From assembly GCA_045633415.1 (NCBI GenBank), contig JAZQYH010000120.1:1-64000 (forward strand): a DNA stretch of 64,000 nucleotides, in the 5' to 3' direction. The notes below the pieces were generated by a model. The model was not told where the DNA came from. It worked only from the letters and a program-made list of their open reading frames with translations, and made no database searches. The position numbers and the translations under genes are program-made. The first letter of the stretch is position 1, and each line of letters begins with the position of its first letter. The DNA comes from RGIG3102 sp045633415 (lineage in GTDB: Bacteria; Bacillota; Clostridia; Oscillospirales; Ruminococcaceae). Shown here piece by piece: positions 31,186 through 39,748 of the stretch.

Positions 31186-33087
31186 ATGATTAAAGTTACA
31201 CTGAAAGACGGCTCTGTTAGAGAGTTTGAAAACGCACTCAGCCTTGCTGAAATCGCAAAATCCATCAGCCCAAAACTTCTTGAAAAAGCAACAGTTGCAA
31301 AAGTTAACGGCGAAGTAAAAGACCTGCGTGATGTAGTTGACGCAGACTGTGAAGTTGAAATCCTGTCTTTTGAAGACAAAGACGGCAAAAAAGCATTCTG
31401 GCATACAGCCAGCCACGTAATGGCACAGGCTATCCTGAAATTCATCCCAGATGCAAAACTCACAATCGGTCCTGCTATCGACAACGGTTTCTACTATGAC
31501 ATCGACACAGACGTTGTTATCGGCGAAGAACTGATTGCAAAAATCGAAGAAGAAATGCTGGCTATCGCAAAAGCAGGCAGCGAACTGAAACGCTACAACC
31601 TGTCAAAAGAAGAAGCTCTGGCAAAATTCCCAGGCAACGAATACAAACAGGAACTTATCAACGAACTGCCAGAAGGCGAAGAAATCTCCTTCTACGAACA
31701 GGAAGGCTTTGTAGACCTGTGTGCAGGTCCACACCTTATGAACCTGAAACCAATCGGTGCAGTAAAAATTATGTCTGTTGCAGGTGCTTATTGGAGAGGC
31801 AACAGCGAAAACAAAATGCTGACACGTGTTTACGGTATTGCATTCCCTAAAAAGAAAGAACTTGATGAATACCTGAACAGACTTGAAGAAGCTAAAAAAC
31901 GTGACCATAGAAAACTTGGTAAAGAACTGCGCCTGTTTGAAATGGCTGATGAAGGCCCAGGCTTCCCATTCTTCCTGCCAAACGGTATGATCGTTTACAA
32001 TACACTGATGGATTACTGGAGAGAACTGCATAAACGCGAAGGTTACGTAGAAATCTCCACACCTATCATTCTGAACCGTGCCCTTTGGGAACAGTCCGGT
32101 CACTGGGATCACTACAAAGAAAACATGTACTTCACAAAGATTGATGAAGGCGACTATGCAGTTAAACCTATGAACTGCCCAGGCGGTATGCTGGTTTATA
32201 AAATGGAACCACATTCATACCGTGACCTGCCAATGCGTGTTGGTGAAATCGGTCTGGTACACAGACACGAACTTTCCGGCGCTCTCAACGGTCTGATGCG
32301 TGTAAGATGTTTCCATCAGGACGATGCTCATATCTTTATGACACAGGAACAGATCCGTGATGAAATCAAAGGCGTTGTAAGACTGTTTGACGAAGTTTAT
32401 GCTAAATTCGGTCTGTCCTACCATGCAGAACTGTCCACAAGACCTGAAAACTCAATGGGTTCAGACGAAGACTGGGAAATCGCAACAGAAGGTCTGCGCG
32501 GTGCTCTGGAAGAAATTGGCCTGCCTTACATCATCAATGAAGGTGATGGCGCATTCTACGGTCCAAAGATTGACTTCCATCTGAACGACGCTATCGGCAG
32601 AACATGGCAGTGTGGTACAATCCAGCTGGATATGCAGATGCCAGAAAGATTTGAACTTGAATACGTTGGCGCTGACGGCGAAAAACACCGCCCAGTTATG
32701 ATTCACCGTGTTGCTTACGGCTCTATCGAAAGATTTATCGGTATCCTGATTGAACACTTTGCTGGCGCATTCCCAACATGGCTTGCTCCTGTACAAGCAG
32801 TTATCATTCCAGTTTCCGAAGCTCATAAAGACTACGCTTACGAAGTTCAGAAACAGCTTGACGCTGTTGGCGTACGCGTAAAAGTTGACGACAGAAACGA
32901 AAAAATGGGTTACCGTATCCGTGAAAACCAGCTGCAGAAAGTTCCTTACATGCTGGTTGTTGGTGATAAAGAAATCGCTGACGGTGCAGTTGCAGTTCGT
33001 GCAAGAAAAGAAAACCTTGAAGGCCCAATGCCAGTTGCTGAATTCATTGATTACATCGTTAACGAAATCAAAGAACGCAGACTGTAA
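31186..33087 (+). CDS. thrS: Threonyl-tRNA synthetase
   Basis: A class II synthetase that charges tRNA-Thr. It is 633 aa: an N-terminal TGS domain (1-60), the editing domain with zinc-type HTASH at 73-77, the catalytic core, and a C-terminal anticodon-binding domain (about 535-630). AAAGGG precedes the ATG. Its codon choice (CAG for Gln, frequent AAC and GAA) suggests high expression. It is controlled by the T-box just upstream. Confidence 0.98.
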   Translation: MIKVTLKDGSVREFENALSLAEIAKSISPKLLEKATVAKVNGEVKDLRDVVDADCEVEILSFEDKDGKKAFWHTASHVMAQAILKFIPDAKLTIGPAIDNGFYYDIDTDVVIGEELIAKIEEEMLAIAKAGSELKRYNLSKEEALAKFPGNEYKQELINELPEGEEISFYEQEGFVDLCAGPHLMNLKPIGAVKIMSVAGAYWRGNSENKMLTRVYGIAFPKKKELDEYLNRLEEAKKRDHRKLGKELRLFEMADEGPGFPFFLPNGMIVYNTLMDYWRELHKREGYVEISTPIILNRALWEQSGHWDHYKENMYFTKIDEGDYAVKPMNCPGGMLVYKMEPHSYRDLPMRVGEIGLVHRHELSGALNGLMRVRCFHQDDAHIFMTQEQIRDEIKGVVRLFDEVYAKFGLSYHAELSTRPENSMGSDEDWEIATEGLRGALEEIGLPYIINEGDGAFYGPKIDFHLNDAIGRTWQCGTIQLDMQMPERFELEYVGADGEKHRPVMIHRVAYGSIERFIGILIEHFAGAFPTWLAPVQAVIIPVSEAHKDYAYEVQKQLDAVGVRVKVDDRNEKMGYRIRENQLQKVPYMLVVGDKEIADGAVAVRARKENLEGPMPVAEFIDYIVNEIKERRL

Positions 33088-33120
33088 TATTTACACAGCG
33101 GTATAAACTATAGAATAATC

Positions 33121-33150
33121 AAAGCCCCGATGATACCATCGGGGCTTTGT
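33121..33150 (+). terminator. thrS terminator
   Basis: A perfect 12-bp stem AAAGCCCCGATG with its complement (33121-33132 and 33137-33148) and a 4-nt loop. The T-run is short. Confidence 0.85.
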
Positions 33151-33241
33151 TGTACTGTACAGCTTTCTGTGATAATATTAAAACAGACAGATAAATTTGA
33201 ATCGATCGAAATGGTAAGAAAAATTTATGGAGTAATGGTAT

Positions 33242-33691
33242 ATGAAATTAGTGAAAGCGGAAAGGACGCAATTAGAAAGAATTGTTACTATATCAAAGAG
33301 AGCGTTTGAAACAGATGTAGCAGTGGGAGGCGCGGTTGGAGACTATCCACCTGCGTATGATTCGGTTATCTGGCATGAACAAATGCTAAATGAAGGACAT
33401 TTATTCCAAGCAATAGTGGATGATGTGCTCATTGGCGGAGCAATTCTTTTTCTTAGTGAAAATAAAGAATCCCTATATGTTGGAAGAATATTTGTAGATA
33501 GTTTACACCACAAAAAAGGTTATGGTATCGCCTTAATGGGATTGGTGGAAAAAACATATCCTAATGTGAAAGAAATAAACCTTGATACGCCGATTTGGAA
33601 TGTCAGAACAAATTCGTTTTATAAGAAATTAGGGTATATTGAGCTGAAGCAAGAGGACGGTTTTTCCATCTATCAAAAGAATTTGAAGTGA
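33242..33691 (+). CDS. GNAT family N-acetyltransferase
   Basis: A 149-aa acetyltransferase that uses acetyl-CoA; the acceptor is unknown. The CoA loop region is VDSLHHKKGYGIALM (about 88-102), followed by the C-terminal strands with RTNSFYKKLGY. TGGAGT lies 8 nt before the ATG. All five glutamine codons are CAA, and TTA/CTA leucines occur, while thrS next door uses CAG and CTG. This points to recent acquisition. It stands alone between two terminators. Confidence 0.88.
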   Translation: MKLVKAERTQLERIVTISKRAFETDVAVGGAVGDYPPAYDSVIWHEQMLNEGHLFQAIVDDVLIGGAILFLSENKESLYVGRIFVDSLHHKKGYGIALMGLVEKTYPNVKEINLDTPIWNVRTNSFYKKLGYIELKQEDGFSIYQKNLK

Positions 33692-33753
33692 AATTTCTTA
33701 TTCATAAAACTGTTAGTCCAATTCCAATTTGTCTGATAAATACATTTCCATAT

Positions 33754-33791
33754 AAAAAAACAACCCCCGTCCTTTTTTACAGGTCGGGGGT
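33754..33791 (-). terminator. potABCD terminator
   Basis: ACCCCCG with CGGGGGT (ends at 33763 and 33791), with one internal mismatch, followed by a T-rich run on the minus strand. Confidence 0.87.
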
Positions 33792-33800
33792 ATTTATTAT

Positions 33801-35066
33801 TTAATATTCAATTCTCTTTTTCTGTGCACGGCTGCGTACTACGTTGATAGAAACTGTAGCTATTACAAGAATAAGGAATACTGTAGGTGCAAACAGGTCG
33901 TTTGCTGTCTGGTTGAAGGAACGGATATCGCTCCATGCTGTATCCATAGCAATGCTGATTTCTTCGTCCAGTGTTGTGAAAACCTCTGTGTTTGCCAGCG
34001 CATCGTCTGATGGGTAAGCAACTTCGTTTTCTTTCATTTCATCATCCAGCTGTTCGTAGGCACCTGTATGTGGTGTTGGATAGTAGATATATTCTGTGTT
34101 TGCCAGCGCCACTTCAACTTCATTGAGGAAGTTGATATACATATGTGCCGCCAGTACATTCTGTGCACTGGTTGGGATTACAGCGGCGTCTGTAAACATG
34201 TTTGTGCCTTCTTCAGGGAGAACAAAGCCAAGGTCTTCGTTTTCTTCCATCATTGTCAGGGCGTCACCTGCATAGTAAGGTGCGATAGCCGCTTCACCGC
34301 CACACATCTTGTCGAAAATTTCGTCGTTTACATAGGCCTGTACCACACCCTTCTGTGCAATCAGGTCTTCTTTTGCTATTTCTACATCATCCAGTGTTTT
34401 TGGGTTAAGGGACAGACCGTTTTTCAGCAGTGCAATAGCAAATGCGTCACGGCTGTTACCAAACATAAGGATGTCACCTGCATATCTTTCGTCCCACAGG
34501 GCGTCCCAGCTGGTTGGCACTTCGTCAACCAGTGTGGAGTTGTAGATAAGACCTACTGTACCCCATGTGTATGGAACAGAATATACATTGCCCGGGTCGT
34601 ACTCAAGGTCCATGTATTTTTCATCAATATACAGTGTTGCGTTAGGGATAAGACTCCAGTCCAGTGGCTGAACCATCTCTTCCTTAATCATCTTTGCAAT
34701 CATATAGTCTGAAGGAATTACTACGTCGTAGCTTGCACCGCCACTTTTCAGCTTTGTGTACATACCTTCATTGTTGTCAAATGTCTGGTAGTTTACCTTG
34801 ATGCCTGTCAGAGCCTCAAATTCCTTGTTTACGTGCATTGCACCGTCCTGGCCAAGAGACATATATTCACCCCAGTTGAACACGTTAAGGGTGATTCCCT
34901 GACCGTCCAGCACTTTCCAGTCGTAATTGTCTGCCAGCTTCTGTGCTTCGATTTTTTTGCTGTCTGGCGCAGGTGCTATAAGCAGTACATCACCTGTGGC
35001 AAAAGCAGGCACAGCCATTACTGCCATAAGGCAGAAAGCAAGAATAATGCTAAAAACTTTTTTCAT
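33801..35066 (-). CDS. potD: Spermidine/putrescine ABC transporter substrate-binding protein with C-terminal membrane anchor
   Basis: An extracytoplasmic polyamine-binding protein of 421 aa. The signal peptide (1-23, ending VPAFA) has no lipobox cysteine. The mature part has the PotD/F fold, opening ITLNVFNWGEYMS and containing SGGASYDVVIPSDYMI. After the binding domain a hydrophobic helix (about 393-411) and a basic tail RSRAQKKRIEY would anchor the protein, replacing the usual lipid anchor. ATG at 35066 is preferred over the adjacent GTG because the ribosome binding site AGGGGG lies 7 nt away, inside the end of potC. Polyamine specificity is inferred from operon and family. Confidence 0.92.
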   Translation of the reverse strand: MKKVFSIILAFCLMAVMAVPAFATGDVLLIAPAPDSKKIEAQKLADNYDWKVLDGQGITLNVFNWGEYMSLGQDGAMHVNKEFEALTGIKVNYQTFDNNEGMYTKLKSGGASYDVVIPSDYMIAKMIKEEMVQPLDWSLIPNATLYIDEKYMDLEYDPGNVYSVPYTWGTVGLIYNSTLVDEVPTSWDALWDERYAGDILMFGNSRDAFAIALLKNGLSLNPKTLDDVEIAKEDLIAQKGVVQAYVNDEIFDKMCGGEAAIAPYYAGDALTMMEENEDLGFVLPEEGTNMFTDAAVIPTSAQNVLAAHMYINFLNEVEVALANTEYIYYPTPHTGAYEQLDDEMKENEVAYPSDDALANTEVFTTLDEEISIAMDTAWSDIRSFNQTANDLFAPTVFLILVIATVSINVVRSRAQKKRIEY

Positions 35067-35070
35067 CACA

Positions 35071-35868
35071 TTACCCCCTTTTTACTTTCTTTTCGTCTTT
35101 CACGCTCTTGAAGTTAACCACCAGCAGAACTGCCAGAATAACAAGGAACATGATAGTTGAAAGCGCATACATTTCTGGGCTTACACGACGGCGTGCCATA
35201 GCGTAGATAGCTACAGGCAGTGTCTGTGCGTGACCGGAGTTGAAGTAAGAAATGATAAAGTCGTCAATAGAGAATGTAAGTGCCATCAGAAAGCCAGAGA
35301 TAATGCCAGGCAGGATTTCAGGTACAACAACCTTGAAGAATGCCTGTGAAGGGTTACAGCCAAGGTCAAGGGCGGCTTCGTACAGGCGGTAATCCATCTG
35401 TTTCAGCTTTGGCATAACAGAAAGAATTACATATGGCACGTTAAAGGTGATATGGGATATAAGCAGTGTACCCATACCGAATTCAAAGTCAAACCAACCT
35501 TTGAACACATTGAACAGCAGAAGCAGTGAAATACCTGTGATAATATCAGGGTTTACAACAGGCATGTAGCTGATGTTGATAACCAGTGATTTTTCCCAGT
35601 TTTTCATAGCGTCTATACCCACTGCGGCAATTGTGCCCAGAATTGTGGCGATTGTGGCGGCAACCACAGCCACAAACAGAGTGGTTATAAAGGCTTTGAT
35701 AATAGCTTCGTTTTTAAACAGTTCCACATACCATTTCAGTGTAAAGCCTGTCCATACAGTACGGCTTTTTGACTGGTTGAATGAAAAAGCAATCATAACG
35801 AAGATTGGCATATAAAGAAATGCCAGTATAAACAGCCAGTAGGCTTTTTTCAATAATTTCATCATCAC
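35071..35868 (-). CDS. potC: Spermidine/putrescine ABC transporter permease PotC
   Basis: One of two permease subunits forming the polyamine channel in the membrane. It is about 263-265 aa with six transmembrane helices; the EAA loop that contacts the ATPase reads YEAALDLGCNPSQAFFKVV. Start codons GTG-ATG-ATG follow GAGGG, and the GTG overlaps the potB stop by 4 nt. It lies third in potABCD. Confidence 0.95.
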   Translation of the reverse strand: MMMKLLKKAYWLFILAFLYMPIFVMIAFSFNQSKSRTVWTGFTLKWYVELFKNEAIIKAFITTLFVAVVAATIATILGTIAAVGIDAMKNWEKSLVINISYMPVVNPDIITGISLLLLFNVFKGWFDFEFGMGTLLISHITFNVPYVILSVMPKLKQMDYRLYEAALDLGCNPSQAFFKVVVPEILPGIISGFLMALTFSIDDFIISYFNSGHAQTLPVAIYAMARRRVSPEMYALSTIMFLVILAVLLVVNFKSVKDEKKVKRG

Positions 35869-36674
35869 AGCAAGCCCTCCGAATCATCATCGGCAAAGCC
35901 GTTTGTAACAGACATGCACAGCAATACCAGTACCATCAGCACAAGGCTCATTGCAGAACCCAGATGTGGGTTGTAACTGTTGCCAAGGAACTGCATGTCA
36001 ATAAGGTCACCTATCATAAATGCAGAGTCGCCACCCAGCATTTTGGAAATAACGAAAGTGGAACAGGCAGGCACGAATACCATTGTGATACCTGTTGTAA
36101 TGCCAGGGATAGACAGCGGAATAAGCACCTTTGTAAGCACGTTGTACAGATTGCCGCCAAGGTCCTGTGCCGCTTCGATAAGTGAATGGTCTATTTTTAC
36201 CATTGTTGAATACAGTGGCAGAATCATAAATGGCAGGTAGTTGTATACCATACCCAGAATAACTGCACCGTTTGTATTAATCATATTGAAAGGACCCATA
36301 CCAAACATTGCAAAGAATTTATTGATAAGGCCGTTTCTTTCCAGAAGGCTCATCCATGCGTATGTACGCAGAAGGAAGTTCATCCACATAGGCAGCATGA
36401 TAATCATCATCATAACCTTCTGGCGACCAGCTTTCATTCTGGACATAAAGTAGCTGATAGGATATGCCATTATAAGGCACACCACTGTGGCAACACCAGC
36501 CAGAATAATACTGCGCAGGAAAACAGGAGCGTAGGTTGACAAGGCGCTCATATTTTCAAATGTGAAATTTCCCCGTTTGTCTGTGAATGCAAAATACACT
36601 ACAAGGCACAAAGGGGCAAAAATGAATATTGCCATCCATAAAAGATATGGCGCACTGATGTATTTTGTTTTCAT
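35865..36674 (-). CDS. potB: Spermidine/putrescine ABC transporter permease PotB
   Basis: The second permease subunit, 269 aa, six transmembrane helices, with the EAA loop IEAAQDLGGNLYNVLTKVLI. The start is 3 nt after potA, with GAGGGAC spanning the potA stop, so the two genes are translationally linked. Confidence 0.95.
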   Translation of the reverse strand: MKTKYISAPYLLWMAIFIFAPLCLVVYFAFTDKRGNFTFENMSALSTYAPVFLRSIILAGVATVVCLIMAYPISYFMSRMKAGRQKVMMMIIMLPMWMNFLLRTYAWMSLLERNGLINKFFAMFGMGPFNMINTNGAVILGMVYNYLPFMILPLYSTMVKIDHSLIEAAQDLGGNLYNVLTKVLIPLSIPGITTGITMVFVPACSTFVISKMLGGDSAFMIGDLIDMQFLGNSYNPHLGSAMSLVLMVLVLLCMSVTNGFADDDSEGLL

Positions 36675-36677
36675 AGG

Positions 36678-37724
36678 CTAGTCCCTCATTCTCTTCATAA
36701 TGTGGATTTCTTCAGGACCGATGTTCATACCAACAAGTTCGCCCACATTCTGCTTCTGTGTAGAATGGATAATCCAGTCAAAGCCACCCTGTTCAACAGT
36801 GATTTCGTAGTGAACACCCTTGAACACAACGCTTTTTACAACGCCGGACAGCTGACCCTGAATTGCAGGCACAACTTCAATATCTTCAGGACGGATAACT
36901 ACGTTTACCAGTTCGTTTGGCTTGAAGCCTTTGTCAACACAGGTAAACTGTGTACCGTTGATTTCCACAAGGAAGTCACGTACCATAATGCCGTCCAGAA
37001 TGTTACTTTCACCGATAAAGTCTGCAACGAAAGCATTTACAGGTTCGTTGTAGATATCCTGTGGAGAGCCAATCTGCTGAATGATACCGCCTTTCATAAC
37101 AACAACAGTATCAGACATGGTCAGGGCTTCTTCCTGGTCATGTGTAACATAAATAAATGTAATTTCCAGTGCCTGCTGAATACGTTTCAGCTCTATCTGC
37201 ATTTCTTTACGCAGTTTAAGGTCAAGAGCACCCAGAGGTTCGTCCAGCAGAAGAACCTTTGGCTGATTAACAAGGGCACGGGCGATGGCAACACGCTGCT
37301 GCTGACCGCCAGACAGAGTGTTGATGTCTCTTCTTGCAAAGTTTTTCAGACCTACAATTTCCAGCATTTCCAGAACTCTTGTCTTGATTTCCTGGTCTGG
37401 AAGCTTTTTAAGGCGCAGGCCGAAAGCTATGTTTTCAAATACGTTCAGATGTGAGAACAGAGCGTATTTCTGGAAAACAGTGTTAACTTCCCTTTTGTAT
37501 GGAGGCAAGTCTGCGATGTCTTTGCCATCAAAAAAAACACTGCCGGATTTTGGTGTCTGGAAACCGCCAATGATACGCAGAGTAGTAGTTTTACCACAGC
37601 CGGATGGGCCCAGCAGTGTAACAAACTCTTTGTCGTGAATATCAAGTGACAGACCATTCAGGATAGTTTCCCCGTCAAAATCTACAACAATGTCTTTAAG
37701 GCTGATAATAATATTATTGTCCAT
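36678..37724 (-). CDS. potA: Spermidine/putrescine ABC transporter ATPase PotA
   Basis: The ATP-hydrolysing subunit of the polyamine importer. It is 348 aa: Walker A GPSGCGKT (39-46), signature LSGGQQQR (137-144), Walker B VLLLDEP (157-163), His-loop THDQ, and a C-terminal TOBE domain (about 270-340). AAAGGGG precedes the ATG. First gene of the operon, with a promoter and a small hairpin in its leader. Confidence 0.96.
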   Translation of the reverse strand: MDNNIIISLKDIVVDFDGETILNGLSLDIHDKEFVTLLGPSGCGKTTTLRIIGGFQTPKSGSVFFDGKDIADLPPYKREVNTVFQKYALFSHLNVFENIAFGLRLKKLPDQEIKTRVLEMLEIVGLKNFARRDINTLSGGQQQRVAIARALVNQPKVLLLDEPLGALDLKLRKEMQIELKRIQQALEITFIYVTHDQEEALTMSDTVVVMKGGIIQQIGSPQDIYNEPVNAFVADFIGESNILDGIMVRDFLVEINGTQFTCVDKGFKPNELVNVVIRPEDIEVVPAIQGQLSGVVKSVVFKGVHYEITVEQGGFDWIIHSTQKQNVGELVGMNIGPEEIHIMKRMRD

Positions 37725-37750
37725 ATTCAGAACCCCTTTGCGGTAATATT

Positions 37751-37804
37751 CTACGTCTTTACGTAGCCAGCGCCAATTATACTACCCCGCAAAAGGTTTG
37801 TTAC
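37751..37804 (-). promoter_or_regulatory. potABCD promoter and leader hairpin
   Basis: On the minus strand GTAACA (37799-37804), 17 nt and a perfect TATAAT (37776-37781). The predicted leader of about 45 nt contains a perfect hairpin CTACGT-CTTT-ACGTAG (37751-37766) shortly before the ribosome binding site. No T-run follows it. Confidence 0.55.
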
Positions 37805-38005
37805 ACCGCCTCTTCCAAAGCGGTTACAGCAGTACATACAACGCCAGTATGATATTAGATTTCTGTTAATTTAATGCCTTTGTTTTAAAATAGCATAAGT
37901 CTAACAAGTCATTACATACTAAAATTAATTTTAAGTATTTTAAGTATATTTGTCAATAGATATTCATATAATTGTGAAAATATAGTATATTTTGTAAATT
38001 TAAAC
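37805..38005. other. Spacer upstream of potABCD
   Basis: About 200 bp with no gene. The part near the promoter has an inverted repeat ACCGC/GCGGT (about 37805-37836). The rest is AT-rich with direct TTTTAAGTAT-like repeats near 37930-37945. I see nothing else definable. Confidence 0.4.
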
Positions 38006-38034
38006 AAAAAACAGGGGTAAATACCCCTGTTTTT
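38006..38034 (-). terminator. Terminator of the phosphoribosyltransferase gene
   Basis: AAAACAGGGGT (38008-38018) pairs with ACCCCTGTTTT (38023-38033), 4-nt loop, T-run on the minus strand. Confidence 0.92.
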
Positions 38035-38048
38035 ACGATTGACAAATA

Positions 38049-38618
38049 TTAGCCAACGAAGATTGGCAGTTCGTTAAGATAGTACAGTTTGTCGTTAGGG
38101 AAGTCTGTGCCTTCGCGAAGAACTGCAGCATAACCCACAACTTCAATATCACCGATTTTTTCCAGCAGAACTTCCATAGCTTTGAATGTGCCGCCTGTGG
38201 AAACAACATCATCCATCAGCAGTACTTTTTTGCCACGGATTTTGTCTGCATCTCTGATATCAACAACCATTGTCTGCATTGCCTGTGTAGTAATGGATTT
38301 AACTTCTGTTTCAATAGCATCCAGCATATATGCTTTTTTGCCTTTTCTGAAAACTACAAAGTCTTTTTCGCCCAGCTGTGTGCAAACAGCCTGTGCAAGT
38401 GGAAGAACCTTTGCTTCTGGAACAACGATGTAGTCGTAATCTACATCTTTGATTTTATCTGCCAGAACTTTTGCACAGTAGTTTGTAAGTTCTGTGTCGC
38501 CCAGCAGAACAAAGCTGGCAATGTGCAGTGTTGGATGTACAGGTGCGATAATCAGGCGTTCTGTTCTGCCTGCAAGATCGATGTCATAATATTCCTGACC
38601 TGTGTATTCTATAACCAT
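38049..38618 (-). CDS. Adenine-type phosphoribosyltransferase
   Basis: A purine-salvage-type PRTase of 189 aa. The PRPP loop is VLLMDDVVSTGGT, and PEAKVLPLAQAV followed by VVFRKGKKAYM resembles the apt/xpt substrate region. Adenine is the more likely base, but xanthine cannot be excluded. AAGGAGA precedes the ATG. It is monocistronic with its own promoter and terminator, and I find no purine riboswitch in its 55-nt leader. Confidence 0.85.
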   Translation of the reverse strand: MVIEYTGQEYYDIDLAGRTERLIIAPVHPTLHIASFVLLGDTELTNYCAKVLADKIKDVDYDYIVVPEAKVLPLAQAVCTQLGEKDFVVFRKGKKAYMLDAIETEVKSITTQAMQTMVVDIRDADKIRGKKVLLMDDVVSTGGTFKAMEVLLEKIGDIEVVGYAAVLREGTDFPNDKLYYLNELPIFVG

Positions 38619-38679
38619 AGTCGTCTCCTTGAACCTTATATAAAGTTTTATACAGTTTTCTGTACATAATTATAGATAC

Positions 38680-38708
38680 AGTATATACAATATTTTGTAT
38701 TTTTTCAA
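38680..38708 (-). promoter_or_regulatory. Promoter of the phosphoribosyltransferase gene
   Basis: On the minus strand TTGAAA (38703-38708), 17 nt and TATACT (38680-38685). Confidence 0.65.
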
Positions 38709-38784
38709 TATTTACTTTGTTTTTTCATTAATTTGTTGTACAATTATCCTATTGAATAAATTAACAAAGAGAACGGGGAATATT

Positions 38785-39078
38785 ATGTTTGCACTTGTAG
38801 CACTTATGGCGCTGTATCTCGGCGCAAGAAATATAAAAAATGCATTTATTCTGGCACCTTTCGGCCAGTGGCAGTTTATCAACTGGTCTTTGTTTGTGGT
38901 GGGTGTTCTTATGGTAGCCGCAGGCATTGCCTGTGTATGGCAGGCCAGCCGTGACTACAAAGCCAAAGAAACTGAAAAAGAAGAAAAAGAAAGACTGGAA
39001 AAGGAAAAACGCCAGCAGCAGTTTTTCTTTGACGACGAAAAAGAAGAAACTGCAGAAACTACAGAAGAAGAGTTATAA
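38785..39078 (+). CDS. Small membrane protein with acidic tail
   Basis: A 97-aa protein with two transmembrane helices (about 1-14 and 31-52) and a long charged helix ending in an acidic DDEKEETAETTEEE stretch. No known domain is recognised. GGGGA lies before the ATG at 38785; a longer open frame from 38695 has no ribosome binding site. It is monocistronic and followed by a terminator. Confidence 0.7.
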   Translation: MFALVALMALYLGARNIKNAFILAPFGQWQFINWSLFVVGVLMVAAGIACVWQASRDYKAKETEKEEKERLEKEKRQQQFFFDDEKEETAETTEEEL

Positions 39079-39083
39079 TAATC

Positions 39084-39119
39084 AAAAGCACCATCAGCGT
39101 TACTGATGGTGCTTTTTTT
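39084..39119. terminator. Bidirectional terminator
   Basis: A perfect 14-bp stem (39084-39097 with 39103-39116) and a 5-nt loop between convergent genes, with a T-run on the plus side. Confidence 0.93.
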
Positions 39120-39378
39120 ACCCATGAGGCATAGTTGTCCTGTCGTAAAAATGCTGTGCCACTGTATATGGGTCCTGATATACCCCGTTGCCATCGGTTT
39201 CATCATGGTACAGGTCTATCCTGCCGTTTTTGCGCCAGTCGGCAACTATTTTTTTGTTCTGTGTTTCCTCTGGCTGTGTATAATCCCCTTCAAAATACAT
39301 ATCTTCTACGTATTGGTTATAGATAGGATTGTTGCTGTTGGTAGCGTGTCGTGGGAAATTGTATTTATTCTTTTTCAC
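39118..39378 (-). CDS. Hypothetical polar protein
   Basis: An 86-aa, Asn/Tyr/Asp-rich, hydrophilic protein with no transmembrane helix or known motif. The start is a GTG 3 nt beyond the upstream stop, with AAAGGAAC about 10 nt ahead. It forms a two-gene unit with the following entry. I do not recognise it. Confidence 0.6.
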   Translation of the reverse strand: MKKNKYNFPRHATNSNNPIYNQYVEDMYFEGDYTQPEETQNKKIVADWRKNGRIDLYHDETDGNGVYQDPYTVAQHFYDRTTMPHG

Positions 39379-39381
39379 TGA

Positions 39382-39573
39382 CTATTTGTTCCTTTCTCCC
39401 AGCACCTCATAGTCCAGTATGTCCGGGAAAGTTTCAGCATAGATTGTAGCCGCCAGAGTCTCTTTCATTTCTTCCAGCGTTCTTTCATCATAGGTGTCTG
39501 CCAGCACCGCACTGGTAGGGTGATATCCCTTTCTGTCGCTTACTTTTGGTGATTTATATTTTTTATCTTTCAT
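39382..39573 (-). CDS. Hypothetical small protein
   Basis: A 63-aa hydrophilic protein: a basic N terminus, then a predicted helix (TLEEMKETLAATIYAETF). AGGAGG is ideally placed before the ATG, so translation is likely. It is first in the pair with the 86-aa protein. The function is unknown. Confidence 0.6.
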   Translation of the reverse strand: MKDKKYKSPKVSDRKGYHPTSAVLADTYDERTLEEMKETLAATIYAETFPDILDYEVLGERNK

Positions 39574-39678
39574 AGTAATTACCTCCTGTTGCCGTTAGTA
39601 TTTGCATAAAGGTGGTTTTTATTATGTCAACTTCTGCCATATACACAGAAAACAGCTTTATAATTTTTATAAAATCAT

Positions 39679-39706
39679 TTGATATTCTCAACATTTAATG
39701 TATAAT
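39679..39706 (+). promoter_or_regulatory. Promoter of the acyltransferase-like gene
   Basis: TTGATA (39679-39684), 16 nt and a perfect TATAAT (39701-39706). Confidence 0.65.
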
Positions 39707-39748
39707 GTAAAAAGAATGTAAAATTTTGTAACAAAACAGGTATACACA

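Noticed and set aside
38619..38680. Purine riboswitch before the phosphoribosyltransferase gene
   Set aside because: The 55-nt leader is too short and lacks the conserved purine aptamer; it contains only a small TACAG/CTGTA stem.
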